Positions 24,244 through 33,605 of a DNA stretch of 64,000 nucleotides are shown piece after piece. Source of the DNA: Duganella sp. CF402. GTDB lineage: Bacteria; Pseudomonadota; Gammaproteobacteria; Burkholderiales; Burkholderiaceae_D. The stretch lies in assembly GCF_900109645.1 (NCBI RefSeq), contig NZ_FOBG01000006.1:1-64000 (forward strand), given 5' to 3'. Within the stretch, counting starts at the first letter, position 1. The number at the start of each line of letters is the position of its first letter. The position numbers and the translations under genes are program-made. The notes under the pieces are model-generated. The model saw nothing but the letters and a program-made list of their open reading frames with translations. It was not told the origin of the DNA and did not search any database.

Positions 24244-24894
24244 ATGAACCAGCCACCGAATCTGCCACCATCGGACCGCACCCGCGTGCGCCGCGTCGCC
24301 ACCAACGCGCAATACGATGCCGCCACGCTGCACGCCATCATCGACGACGCCTACCTGTGCCACATCGCCTTCAGCGACGGCAAGGGCGCGCACTGCATTC
24401 CCACCGCCTGCTGGCGCGAGGGCGACTACCTGTACATCCACGGCTCCAACGGCAGCCGGATGGTCAAGCGCCTGATCGAAAGCGAGTGCTGCGTGACCAT
24501 CACACACCTGGACGGGCTGGTGCTGGCGCGATCGGCGTTCAGCCATTCGATGAACTACCGTTCGGCCATGATCTACGGCCGCTTCGAGGTGGTGGAAGGC
24601 GCGGCCGCGCGGCAGGCGATGGAAGCGTTCATGGAACAGCTGGTGCCCGGCCGCCAGGCCGAGATCCGTCCCGGCTCGGACAAGGAGTACGCCGCCACCA
24701 CCGTGCTGCGCATTTCGCTGGCCGAAGCGGCCTGCAAAGTACGCAGCGGCGCCCCCAACGACGATGAGGAAGACCTGAGCTGGCCGGCCTGGGCCGGGGT
24801 GCTGCCGTTTGCCCGCACGCCGCTGGCGCCGCAAACGTCGGACGACTGCACATTGCCCGTTCCGGACTATGTAGTTCGACTACAGCATCAATAG
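24244..24894 (+). CDS. Pyridoxamine 5'-phosphate oxidase-like flavin-binding protein
   Basis: 216 residues with the FMN-binding split-barrel fold. Supporting stretches are CHIAFSDGKGAHCIPTACWREGD, YIHGSNGSRMVKRL and SFSHSMNYRSAMIYGRFE-like, as seen in the PF12900-type nucleotide/flavin-binding proteins (nim-like). Enzymatic activity unknown. The ATG at 24244 has AAAGGGA upstream; an upstream extension of 19 codons has no support. It is divergent from a MocR regulator, which suggests control linked to vitamin B6 or amino-acid metabolism. Confidence 0.82.
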   Translation: MNQPPNLPPSDRTRVRRVATNAQYDAATLHAIIDDAYLCHIAFSDGKGAHCIPTACWREGDYLYIHGSNGSRMVKRLIESECCVTITHLDGLVLARSAFSHSMNYRSAMIYGRFEVVEGAAARQAMEAFMEQLVPGRQAEIRPGSDKEYAATTVLRISLAEAACKVRSGAPNDDEEDLSWPAWAGVLPFARTPLAPQTSDDCTLPVPDYVVRLQHQ

Positions 24895-25067
24895 CTGCGA
24901 TGTAGTATAAATACAACCAGATCAACGTTCATAGGGAAAATAGTACTAAAACAGAGGCTGACCGGTAGCTTTTCAGTAAACTTTGTTTGACTAGCATTCT
25001 AGTTTTAATACAAGATCGAGTTCAAGCGTCGCAAGAACGCCCCACTCGACTATTACGGAGACTAATA

Positions 25068-27803
25068 ATGCAGCTCAACACCCCAGAGCGCGGCCTGCGT
25101 GCCGCGCTCCCGCTCAGCCCTGTCGCCGCCGCTTGCGCGGTACTGATTTCCGCCCTGTCCGCCCCAGCCTACGCCGTCGCCGCCGAAGCGGCCGACGCAC
25201 CGCAAGCCGCCGAAGCGACGCCAACCACCGTGGTGGTGGCCGGCATCCGCCGCGGCATCGAGGACGCCATCTCGGTCAAGAAAGACGCGACCTCCATCGT
25301 TGAAACCATCTCCGCCGAAGATATCGGCAAGCTGCCGGACGTCTCGATCGCCGAATCGATCGCGCGCCTGCCTGGTCTGGCCGCGCAACGCGTCGCCGGC
25401 CGCGCGCAAGTGATCTCGATTCGCGGCCTGTCGCCGGACTTCGCCACCACGCTGCTGAACGGCCGCGAGCAAGTCAGCACCGGCGACAACCGCAGCGTCG
25501 AATTCGACCAGTATCCGTCCGAACTGCTGAGCGCTGTCACCGTCTACAAGACGCCGGACGCGGGCCTGGTAGGCCAGGGCTTGTCCGGCACCATCGACAT
25601 GCAGACCGTACGCCCGCTGGCGTTCTCGGGCCGTAACTTCTCGCTCAACGTGCGCGGCGAGAAAAACTCGATCGGCAAGATCGCCAACGCCAAGGACACC
25701 GGCCACCGCATCAGCGGCAGCTACATCGATCAGTTTGCGAACCGCACGATCGGCGTGGCGCTGGGTATCGCCCACATCCAATCGCCTATCCTCGACAACG
25801 AGACCGGCACCTACGAGCCTTTCTCGCAAAGCGCGGTCTCTGGCGTCCCGGCCGGCACCTACGTCACCGCCGGCGTGAAATCGCTGGCCAAGAGCGGCGT
25901 GCTGAAACGCACCGGCTTGATCGGCGTGCTGGAATACCGTCCATCGAAAATGTGGACCAGCACCGTGGACTTGTTCGCGTCCGAGTTCAAGCAAGTCGAC
26001 ACCAACAACCAGTTCGAAGTGAACCTGGGCGGCTACAACGGCAGCAACAACCCGGTCGGCTTCAACTACCAAACCACCAACATCGTCAACGGCACGCTGC
26101 TGGGCGGCACTGCCACCGGCGCGTATCCACTGGTGCGCGGCCAGTACAACAACCGCAAGGACCAGATCCGCACCGCCGGCTGGGCCAACCGTTTCAACTT
26201 CGGCAGCTGGTCACTGCTGGCCGACGCCAACTACTCGCGCGCCAAGCGTGACGAGACCTACCTCGAAAACAACCTGCAGCTGCAAAGCGCCACCGGCGGC
26301 GCCTTCAACGATCCGCTGATGACGGTCGGCTGGAAGACTGGTAACTTCGCCACCATCGGCGGCAAGCTCGATTACAGCGACGCCAGCAAACTGTTGACCG
26401 GTAACTCGATCTACGGCTACGGCAGCACCTACTCGCCGCACCTGGTCGATACGCTGAAAAGCTTCAAGCTGGTGGCCACGCTGCCGGCGCCGGATGCGCT
26501 GGACGCCTACCTGCACGGCCTGGATGTCGGCGTCAATTACAGCGACCGCACCAAGACCAAGCGCCAGCCTTCGGGCCAGCTGTTCGCCAAAGGGAATCCG
26601 ACCATCTCCAGCGACCTGCTGTACGCGCCGGTGGACCTGGGCTTCGCCGGTTCGGGCGTGGTCCCTTCGTGGAACGTACCGGCGGTCATCGCCAAGTACT
26701 TCGATCCGATCAACTACAGCCTGGCCAACAACTCCGGCACCATCAGCCGTGCATGGGACGTGACCGAGAAGATCACCACCGGCTTCGTGCGCGCCAACAT
26801 CGATTCGGAAATCGGCGGCATCCCGGTCAGCGGCAACATCGGCGCGCAGCTGGTGCACACCGACCAGTCGTCGGAGTCGCTGTACGCGGACAACGGCGGC
26901 GTGGCACACCCGATCAGCGACGGCAAGACTTACAACGAAGTCCTGCCGAGCATGAACCTGGCATTCAGCCTGCCGAACGACCAGAAAGTGCGCCTGTCGC
27001 TGGCCAAGCAGATCGCCCGTCCACGCGTGGATCAGCTGAACGCCGGCTTCAACTTCACCGTCGATACCGGCACCCGCCTGCCTAGCGGCAGCGGCGGCAA
27101 TACCCAGCTCGATCCGTGGAAGGCCAAGGCCATCGACATCTCGTGGGAAAAGTACTTCGCCAAGAAGGGCTACGTGGCACTGGCGGGCTTCTATAAAAAG
27201 CTCGACACCTACATCTACACCTTCTCCGACACCCGCGACTTCTCGCAGTACACGGCCGGCACCATCGCCATCACCAACAAGGGCCAGTACACCACGGCCT
27301 ACAACGGCAATGGCGGCGTGCTGAAAGGTGCGGAGCTGTCGGTATCGGTGCCGTTTGAAATGCTGTCGCCATCGCTGGACGGCTTCGGCGTGCTGGCTTC
27401 GACCTCGTACACCGAGAGCGGCATCGACATCAAGGAAGTCAATTCGACCATCGGCAAGATCCCGCTGCAAGGCTTGTCGCGCAACGTCACCAACCTGACG
27501 CTGTACTATGAAAAGAATGGCTTCTCGACCCGCGTGAGCACCCGCAAGCGTTCGGACTATGTCGGCGAGATCGGCAACTTCGCCGGCGACCGCCAGCTGC
27601 GCTACGTGGTGGGTGACAGCCCGGTCGACTTCCAGATCGGCTACACCTTCAATGAAGGCGCGTACAAAGGTCTGGGCGTGCTGCTGCAGGTGAACAACCT
27701 GACCAACGAGGCGTATGAAACCTACGCCAACAGCAAGGACCGTCAGCTGGAGTATGCGAAGTACGGCCGCACCGTGCTGTTTGGACTGAACTATAAGTTC
27801 TAA
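25068..27803 (+). CDS. TonB-dependent receptor of the Xanthomonas/Caulobacter carbohydrate type
   Basis: 911 residues. Long signal peptide to about residue 40 (ending SAPAYAVAAEA), a TonB-box-like TTVVVAGIRRGIEDAISVKK, then KDATSIVETISAEDIGKLPDVSIAESIARLPGL-type plug sequence. This plug is characteristic of the TIGR01782-like family, which mostly imports oligosaccharides or other plant or algal compounds. It ends in a barrel strand with terminal Phe (GLNYKF). The ATG at 25068 has ACGGAG; the open frame upstream (to 24987) lacks support. No CAZyme or sugar transporter is next to it, so the ligand cannot be assigned. A 173-bp upstream gap has no clear operator. Confidence 0.92.
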   Translation: MQLNTPERGLRAALPLSPVAAACAVLISALSAPAYAVAAEAADAPQAAEATPTTVVVAGIRRGIEDAISVKKDATSIVETISAEDIGKLPDVSIAESIARLPGLAAQRVAGRAQVISIRGLSPDFATTLLNGREQVSTGDNRSVEFDQYPSELLSAVTVYKTPDAGLVGQGLSGTIDMQTVRPLAFSGRNFSLNVRGEKNSIGKIANAKDTGHRISGSYIDQFANRTIGVALGIAHIQSPILDNETGTYEPFSQSAVSGVPAGTYVTAGVKSLAKSGVLKRTGLIGVLEYRPSKMWTSTVDLFASEFKQVDTNNQFEVNLGGYNGSNNPVGFNYQTTNIVNGTLLGGTATGAYPLVRGQYNNRKDQIRTAGWANRFNFGSWSLLADANYSRAKRDETYLENNLQLQSATGGAFNDPLMTVGWKTGNFATIGGKLDYSDASKLLTGNSIYGYGSTYSPHLVDTLKSFKLVATLPAPDALDAYLHGLDVGVNYSDRTKTKRQPSGQLFAKGNPTISSDLLYAPVDLGFAGSGVVPSWNVPAVIAKYFDPINYSLANNSGTISRAWDVTEKITTGFVRANIDSEIGGIPVSGNIGAQLVHTDQSSESLYADNGGVAHPISDGKTYNEVLPSMNLAFSLPNDQKVRLSLAKQIARPRVDQLNAGFNFTVDTGTRLPSGSGGNTQLDPWKAKAIDISWEKYFAKKGYVALAGFYKKLDTYIYTFSDTRDFSQYTAGTIAITNKGQYTTAYNGNGGVLKGAELSVSVPFEMLSPSLDGFGVLASTSYTESGIDIKEVNSTIGKIPLQGLSRNVTNLTLYYEKNGFSTRVSTRKRSDYVGEIGNFAGDRQLRYVVGDSPVDFQIGYTFNEGAYKGLGVLLQVNNLTNEAYETYANSKDRQLEYAKYGRTVLFGLNYKF

Positions 27804-27817
27804 GTCCTTCCAAGGAC

Positions 27818-27841
27818 GCCGGCCCGCAGTCTGGGGCCGGC
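27818..27841. terminator. Shared hairpin between convergent TonB receptor and the MoxR operon
   Basis: GCCGGCCC (27818-27825) and GGGCCGGC (27834-27841) form a perfect 8-bp GC stem with an 8-nt loop, 15 bp behind the receptor stop and one base behind the minus-strand stop. Only TTT follows on the plus strand. It is well placed as a bidirectional terminator, though the T-tract is short. Confidence 0.6.
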
Positions 27842-27842
27842 T

Positions 27843-29516
27843 TTAGCCCTGCGCCTCGCGTGCAGGGCTTTTTTCGGCGCTTTGTTCACGATACCATAGG
27901 GCCAGCATGCAGAAGGCGAACAGCACACCAAACGGAGCGACCGGCAACGGCCGCTCCGCTCCTTTTCCAACCTGCGCGGACGAGGTGCGAGCCGCGTAAA
28001 TCGCCGTCGCATCGCGACGCAGCGCGCGCTGCCACGCCGGCCAGTCGTTCGCCGCGTAGACGTATTCCATCCCCGGCCCCGCCATCCCTTCGGCGCTGAA
28101 CTTCAGCCATCCAGCCTTCTGCGGCCAGAATGCGGCACACACGCCATCCGCCTTGTCTGCGCGCGCGGCCAGCTGCATCGGTGCATATCCTTCCGCCGTC
28201 AACGCCGTCCCGGCCTTCACGCCTTGCGCGCACACCTCGCTGCGCAACCCCGGCACGGGCATCGGATCGCTCATCTGCCAAACGGTTTTCTGCGCGCTAT
28301 CCAGCGCAATGCGATCCATCGCCGACTGCCACCACAACGCCAGCGCCTGCGGCTCGCTGATCGCGTGCCTGTGCCAATCCGCCACGCCGATCCACACCAC
28401 GCGGCCCTGCCCAACATTGCGCTGCCAGATCCAAGGCTGCTTCTTGTTATCGCGCGCCAGCACCGACCACGGCTCGGCCACGCTATCGGCCGGATTCAAG
28501 CCAGCCGGCGGCATGGACAAGGCGGCGCCGAACTGCCGCACATCCTCCTTCTCGGTGGTGGGCGACTGCGGGTGCAGTGACAGACCGAAGTCCCGCTGCC
28601 ACACACCGGCATCGACAGCATTCCCGCCGAGGATCACCAGCGGCACGCCCTGCCCGGTTTGCGCCAGCAGCGAAGCGCGCGCAGAAGGACTCAAATGTTC
28701 AACGTAAGCCGCATCGACAAACATCGCATTCGGTGCTGACAAAGGCGCGCGCGCCGTCTCGCTGCGCGTGATCGCCTTGCCCAGCGCGACCTGCCAGTCG
28801 AGAATCGCACTGCCATCCGACAGCAGCTGGTTCAGGACACGCGCATCAAACGATGGCGCATCGAAGCGGCCGACGATCTGCAGCGGCACCGGTTCATTCA
28901 CCTGTAGCGGTATCGGGCCTTGCGCGATGGTCTTGCCATTCGCATCCAGCAAGCGCGCTTGCAGCACCATCGCCTCCGCCACCGGCGGCAGCCACTGCAC
29001 CGACAACTGCGCAGCAGTCGATACGCCGGAATCCGCCAGCACCTGCTTGTTCTCTGCCAGCAGCTGCAAACGCCACCCGGCCTGCGCCGGCGCACGACGC
29101 ACCGACAGCGTGAAGATGCGGCCGAGCGACATCGAACGCGGGAAGTCCAACCAGAGCAAATCGGCAGCGGCAGGTTTCCATTGCAGTGGGCGCGCAGGCA
29201 GGTCTCTCCACTCCGCTTCGCGCACACCGTCGCCGCTCAGGGCGATGGCGGCTGCGGCGGGAATCGCCACGCGGTCGGCATCGCTGATGCGCCCTGCTTC
29301 CATGTTGACCGCCAGCGGTGCGGCACTGGCAGCGGTGGCGGGCAAGCGGATATCTGCCAGTGCAGTCGCCAGCGCAACGCCAGCGATGCCAGCAAGGCCC
29401 GCGTTGAGCCACTGTTTCTTGCGGCCATACAGCGCCGCGCTGACAACGCCGGTGGCCGCTGCGGCCAATGGCAACGCCAGCGGGGCCAGCGACGCCAGAT
29501 CGGTAGATATCATCAT
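27843..29516 (-). CDS. Membrane protein of the MoxR/BatA operon (GATase-like fold, unknown function)
   Basis: 557 residues, last gene of the ten-gene operon. Two to three hydrophobic helices at the N terminus (about 8-55), a long periplasmic region, and one helix near the C terminus (about 528-545, PFGVLFAFCMLALWY) followed by a short tail. The middle part (VPLVILGGNAVDAGVWQRDFG, GQGRVVWIGVADWHRHA) resembles glutamine-amidotransferase-like domains found in BatA-linked membrane proteins; the catalytic residues are not evident. Start: ATG overlapping the preceding stop (ATGA) with AAGGAG upstream; frame extension further upstream overlaps the preceding gene and is ignored. Likely part of a membrane complex with the MoxR and DUF58 proteins. 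Confidence 0.7.
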   Translation of the reverse strand: MMISTDLASLAPLALPLAAAATGVVSAALYGRKKQWLNAGLAGIAGVALATALADIRLPATAASAAPLAVNMEAGRISDADRVAIPAAAAIALSGDGVREAEWRDLPARPLQWKPAAADLLWLDFPRSMSLGRIFTLSVRRAPAQAGWRLQLLAENKQVLADSGVSTAAQLSVQWLPPVAEAMVLQARLLDANGKTIAQGPIPLQVNEPVPLQIVGRFDAPSFDARVLNQLLSDGSAILDWQVALGKAITRSETARAPLSAPNAMFVDAAYVEHLSPSARASLLAQTGQGVPLVILGGNAVDAGVWQRDFGLSLHPQSPTTEKEDVRQFGAALSMPPAGLNPADSVAEPWSVLARDNKKQPWIWQRNVGQGRVVWIGVADWHRHAISEPQALALWWQSAMDRIALDSAQKTVWQMSDPMPVPGLRSEVCAQGVKAGTALTAEGYAPMQLAARADKADGVCAAFWPQKAGWLKFSAEGMAGPGMEYVYAANDWPAWQRALRRDATAIYAARTSSAQVGKGAERPLPVAPFGVLFAFCMLALWYREQSAEKSPAREAQG

Positions 29517-31540
29517 TTCGCCTGCTCCTTGCCGCTCCACACGCGGCGGAACGGCGTATCCGCCGATGGACGCGCTTGCAGCAGCACCGGCGCATCGGCC
29601 AGCGTGCCGCGCAGCCAGGCGCGCAACTCGGCGCGGCATGGCACGCAGCCGTCCTGCACATCCTGCACCGCGCGCTGTGCGCTCAGTTTCTGTTCTTGAT
29701 CTGTGATGCGCGCGGCGATGGCGTCGCGCGCGGCTTTGCTCCACAACGCGGGCAGCATGCCATCCTGCGACAGCGCTTGTATCAGTTCACGCACTTCCAC
29801 CGGCACCGTGTCATTGGCTGCGCCCTGCTCGCGCTTGTAGCTCATGGCGCCGACCATGTCGCCGCTCATACGCTTTTCTTCTTTCAAAGCCGGCGGCACG
29901 AAGGCGGTGCGGTGCAGGTAGACGCGTTCTGCGGCTTGCAACTCTTTGATGGCGTCCAGCGCCTTGTATTCCGGCGGCAGCGCAGTCTTCGGCGAAATGG
30001 CGCGCAGGGATTTCTCCGCGTCCCACATCGCAGCCAGTGCGCGCTTCAGGATCGCCTTGGTTTGCGGATCGAAGATGGTGGCGTTGTCTTCCTGATCGTG
30101 GGCGTGGCCGAAGGCTTTCATCACCGACAGTTCGCTGCCGGGACGTGCGCCGCCTGCGTCATGGTGTTCTTCATGTTCTTCTTCACCGAACAGGCTCGAT
30201 TCTTCGCCGAGGAATTGGCCGTAGCGCAGGCGCAGTTTGGTTTGGTCGGAGGCGATGATCTCGCTGCGGTTGCGCAGGGTTGGCTGCGGCATGTCGGGAT
30301 GCGCTTTCAGGTCGGCCACCAGTTGTTCGGTGTCGAGGATGATCTGGCGTTGGCTGCGCAGATTTTCCGGCTTTGTTACGCTAGGCAGCGCAGTGGAATC
30401 GAGGCTTTCGGCGTCGGGGCCGGGCAGGCGCAGGGTGTAGGTCGGCGATTGCGCGGTATGCGGGCTAGGCGCGTTGTCGGTGGCACGCACGAAGAAGTAG
30501 AGTTCATCGCCCGGTTCCATGCCGAGTTCCGCCAGTGTCCATTGTTTCTTCCAGTTGCGCGATTTCGGATCGGACGATTGCGGCAGTGGCACTTCCTTGT
30601 CGCTGAAACGGATGTTTTCACCGCTGCCGCGTGCGAGGGTCATGTGCAGGCTGGCGCGGATGATGGCGTAATCGTCTTTTGCACTGACGGAGAGCTGGAC
30701 GGACTTGGTGTCCTTCGCCAGCAGGTGGATCAGTTCTGTTGGTTCGATGATGGTGACTTGGGGCGCCTGATCCGGTGTTACGCGGATGTTGTAGCGAGTG
30801 GCGGCGGCGCCTCGTACGCGCCAGAACAGCGAGTCTTCAACACGGAGTTTGGCGCAGTCTTTGTCGATGGCCAGTGTTTGGCCGTCGCCCAGTTCTACCG
30901 TTGGCTGCGCGCCGCGTGGGTTGTTGACGCACCAGCGTATTTCAGAGAATTGTGGAACGACGATGTCGCGGGCGCCGGTGTCGAATGGGGCGACGCCGGT
31001 GTACGCTGGCGGCGTGACGCGCAGGTGGACTTCGCCGTCGATGATCGGTTTGTTGGCTTGGGCTGCGGCTGGCGGCGTGGATGGGGCGGCGGCGCGGCTG
31101 TGGTAGGCCCATGCGGCGCCGGTGGCCAGCAGGCTAAGAGCGAGTGGCAGGATGGCGAGCTTGGTGCGCGTGCGGGCGATGGCCTGGTAGTCGGTGTCGG
31201 TGAGGACGTCGGCCAGGCGGGCTTGCAGGCGTTGTTGCTGGAGTTTGGCGATGGGTGTGGCTGCGTCTACGGCCAGCAGGGTGCTGCTGTCTTCAAGCCG
31301 CGGGATGGCGGCGTTCAGCCACGATGGCCATTGCTGAGTTATGCGGCGGCGCCAGCGCACTGCGTCTGCGATGATCCAGATGATGCAGATGGCGATGGCG
31401 GCGGCGACGGTTGCTGTTGGCAGCAGCCAGACGGTCAGCGCGAGCGGTGCGAGGGTGAGCAGCCATTGCGGTGCGCGGCGGCGCAGGATGGCGGTCCAGA
31501 GGCGGCTGCGCAGGTGGTCAGTGGCGCCGGGCATGGGCAA
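29513..31540 (-). CDS. DUF4175-like membrane protein
   Basis: 675 residues. Two N-terminal TMs (about 25-60), a third near 128-148, then a periplasmic part with an Ig-like strand-rich region (VHLRVTPPAYTGVAPF, PPAYTG being typical) and a helical C-terminal half. The PPAYTG motif and architecture match the DUF4175/TIGR02302-like proteins in MoxR-BatA operons. Function unknown, presumably a scaffold or substrate-handling subunit at the periplasmic face. The ATG at 31540 overlaps the previous gene by 23 bp; an ATG two codons later is an alternative. Confidence 0.7.
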   Translation of the reverse strand: MPMPGATDHLRSRLWTAILRRRAPQWLLTLAPLALTVWLLPTATVAAAIAICIIWIIADAVRWRRRITQQWPSWLNAAIPRLEDSSTLLAVDAATPIAKLQQQRLQARLADVLTDTDYQAIARTRTKLAILPLALSLLATGAAWAYHSRAAAPSTPPAAAQANKPIIDGEVHLRVTPPAYTGVAPFDTGARDIVVPQFSEIRWCVNNPRGAQPTVELGDGQTLAIDKDCAKLRVEDSLFWRVRGAAATRYNIRVTPDQAPQVTIIEPTELIHLLAKDTKSVQLSVSAKDDYAIIRASLHMTLARGSGENIRFSDKEVPLPQSSDPKSRNWKKQWTLAELGMEPGDELYFFVRATDNAPSPHTAQSPTYTLRLPGPDAESLDSTALPSVTKPENLRSQRQIILDTEQLVADLKAHPDMPQPTLRNRSEIIASDQTKLRLRYGQFLGEESSLFGEEEHEEHHDAGGARPGSELSVMKAFGHAHDQEDNATIFDPQTKAILKRALAAMWDAEKSLRAISPKTALPPEYKALDAIKELQAAERVYLHRTAFVPPALKEEKRMSGDMVGAMSYKREQGAANDTVPVEVRELIQALSQDGMLPALWSKAARDAIAARITDQEQKLSAQRAVQDVQDGCVPCRAELRAWLRGTLADAPVLLQARPSADTPFRRVWSGKEQAK

Positions 31541-32675
31541 GTATCCGTTCGATCATGAAGAGGGCCAGCAGGGCAAGGGCAAGCCACGTCGCAGGCTTGG
31601 CGTCGGCGATGGTGGGCAGCACGCTGCGGGCGGCGGTGAAGGTTTGCGATGGCATGGCGTAGGCTGGCGCCGGTGCGTCGGCCAGCAGTTGCCAGGCGTC
31701 GTACAGCGCGCGCGCAGTGTCGGCGTCGCGCGGCGGGAAGGCGTCCGAGGTCCACAGGCGGCCGCGCGGCGAGTCGGCGTATTTGAGCGTGATGCCGTTG
31801 ACCGTCAGCGTCGAAGCGTTCGCCAGCTCGGGGAATGCTGTCGTCGATGCGGCGATCCACCAGTTCGCAGCGCGCCATGTGGCGGGCGGCGCAGCGGCAG
31901 GGGTATCCCAGACGATCAGCGTGGTTTTGGCGTCCGGTTCGATGGCGAACTTGTGGCGGCGGGCGGAGTTGCCTGTGCTGTCGAAGGCGGTGAACAACGA
32001 GCGCCAAGCAGTCGCGCGCGCCGTCGACGCCGCCAGTGCGATTTGCTGCTCGGCCGGTGCACTCGGCTGCGGCGTGGCCTGCGATGCGGCGGCTGACGGC
32101 GTCGCGGTGACTGCAGAGGCGCTGGGCGACCCGCTCACTGCCGACGCTAATGCGGGGGCAACGGCGGCAGCGGTCGGCGTGGCGGCGGGCTGGGTGCGGA
32201 TGGTCAGTTGGTGGTTGAGTTGCGGTACGCGGGCGGGCATGGCGATTTGGCCGCTGCGGGCGACCAGCAGCAGTTTGGCGTCGCCGCGCCAATCGCGTTC
32301 GTTCGCGCGCAGCCATTGCAATGCGTCGGCCGGCAGCGCCATGCGGCTGGCGGCGCTGAAGCCTGCGGCGGCGATTTCTTTTTCTGCCCACGCTTTATCC
32401 ACGCCGGCATCCACCAACACTGTATCGCCACGCCAAGGGAAGATGGTCGCGGCCAACCAGGCGATCAAGGTCACCAGCATCAGGCAGCGTACGGCCAGCA
32501 GTAGCTTGTCGCGCCACTGCCAGACGCGCAGTTGTTCCGGCGGCGCAGACGGCAGGAAGCGCGCGGTCGCCAGCAATTCGGCTTTCACCCGCTGGCGCTT
32601 CTGCCGATGCCACCACACCGGCAGCAGCAGCACCGGCAACGCCAGCCACCAAAAGGGATAAGAACTCAGCATCAT
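31518..32675 (-). CDS. BatA-type membrane protein (aerotolerance N-terminal domain)
   Basis: 385 residues. The N terminus MLSSYPFWWLALPVLLLPVWWHRQ with following VRCLMLVTLIAWLAATIFPWR is the BatA (PF07584-like) membrane module; a third TM lies at the C terminus (WLALALLALFMIERIL). Between is a periplasmic or cytoplasmic region with a low-complexity Ala/Pro/Ser stretch (about 165-215). No von Willebrand MIDAS motif is visible, unlike full BatA. The start overlaps the DUF58 stop (ATGA). Probably anchors the DUF58/MoxR pair to the membrane. Confidence 0.78.
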   Translation of the reverse strand: MMLSSYPFWWLALPVLLLPVWWHRQKRQRVKAELLATARFLPSAPPEQLRVWQWRDKLLLAVRCLMLVTLIAWLAATIFPWRGDTVLVDAGVDKAWAEKEIAAAGFSAASRMALPADALQWLRANERDWRGDAKLLLVARSGQIAMPARVPQLNHQLTIRTQPAATPTAAAVAPALASAVSGSPSASAVTATPSAAASQATPQPSAPAEQQIALAASTARATAWRSLFTAFDSTGNSARRHKFAIEPDAKTTLIVWDTPAAAPPATWRAANWWIAASTTAFPELANASTLTVNGITLKYADSPRGRLWTSDAFPPRDADTARALYDAWQLLADAPAPAYAMPSQTFTAARSVLPTIADAKPATWLALALLALFMIERILAHARRH

Positions 32676-33598
32676 TTAGCCCGCGCTCCCGCCAGCTGCA
32701 GCCAGCTGCGCAAGACGCCACTCAAGGGCTGCTCGATGCGCGCCTCGTAGTGGACAATATTGTTTTGACGGCAGCTCCCCGCCACGCCATCGAAGTGCGC
32801 GCGGCTTTGCTGCTTGTAAGATTCGCGGTCGGCGTTGCTCATGCGGTGCAAGCCGTCGGCCTGCTCCGGATCTCGATAGCCGGCGCCGGATTTGAAGCTG
32901 GCATCGACTTCGGCCTGCGTGCGCAGGGTCAGCAGCCGCACGTCGTGGCGCATGTTACGCAAGCGGAGCAAGGCTTCGCTCAGCGGCGACGGCCAGTCGA
33001 GGAAATCGCTGGCAGCGAAGATCATGCTCGGTGCGCGGGCAAAGTGCAGGCTGGCGCGCAGTGTTTCGGCTGAGGGCAACTGGCCGCGCGGTTCGGCCTT
33101 GGACAACGCAGCCAGCACGCGCTGCAACTGGCGCGGTCCGCGCGAGGCCGGCGTGAATTCGACTTTGCCGTCGGTGCAGACCAGCAGGCCGAATGCATCG
33201 CCCTGCCGCTGCGCGATGGCGGCCACGCAGGCCAGCACAGTGCGTGCGAACCAGAGTTTGTCGATGCCGTTGATTTCGCGGCTAGGCTCGGACATGGAGG
33301 CGGTGGCGTCCAGGCAAAGCCAGACGGCGACGTGGCTGTCGCGCTCCGCTTCGCGCACGAAGTAGCGGTCGGCGCGGGCCAGCAGCTTCCAGTCCACGCG
33401 ACGCCATTCGTCGCCCGGCGCATAGGCGCGGTACTCGGAGAATTCCACGCCCGCGCCACGCTCGCGGCCTGCGTGGATGCCGTGGCCGAGGCCCGCCAGC
33501 ACGTGACGGATCACGAGCTCCAGATCCTTGGTCCGGGCCATCATGGCCGTCATGGCGCTGGCCGCGCCGCCGGCGGGCGATTGCGAAGTCGATTGCAT
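32672..33598 (-). CDS. DUF58 (von Willebrand-like) protein
   Basis: 308 residues. Hallmarks of DUF58: GRERGAGVEFSEYRAYAPGDEWRRVDWKLLARADRYFVREAE, followed by a VWA-like core with the MIDAS-type LDATASMS. DUF58 proteins work with MoxR AAA+ ATPases, which remodel them or their targets. Soluble, cytoplasmic. Located 7 bp behind moxR-like. Start ATG at 33598 gives an N-terminal Ser/Ala-rich stretch; ATGs at residues 16, 19 and 20 are alternatives. Confidence 0.9.
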   Translation of the reverse strand: MQSTSQSPAGGAASAMTAMMARTKDLELVIRHVLAGLGHGIHAGRERGAGVEFSEYRAYAPGDEWRRVDWKLLARADRYFVREAERDSHVAVWLCLDATASMSEPSREINGIDKLWFARTVLACVAAIAQRQGDAFGLLVCTDGKVEFTPASRGPRQLQRVLAALSKAEPRGQLPSAETLRASLHFARAPSMIFAASDFLDWPSPLSEALLRLRNMRHDVRLLTLRTQAEVDASFKSGAGYRDPEQADGLHRMSNADRESYKQQSRAHFDGVAGSCRQNNIVHYEARIEQPLSGVLRSWLQLAGARAK

Positions 33599-33605
33599 CA
33601 GCGGC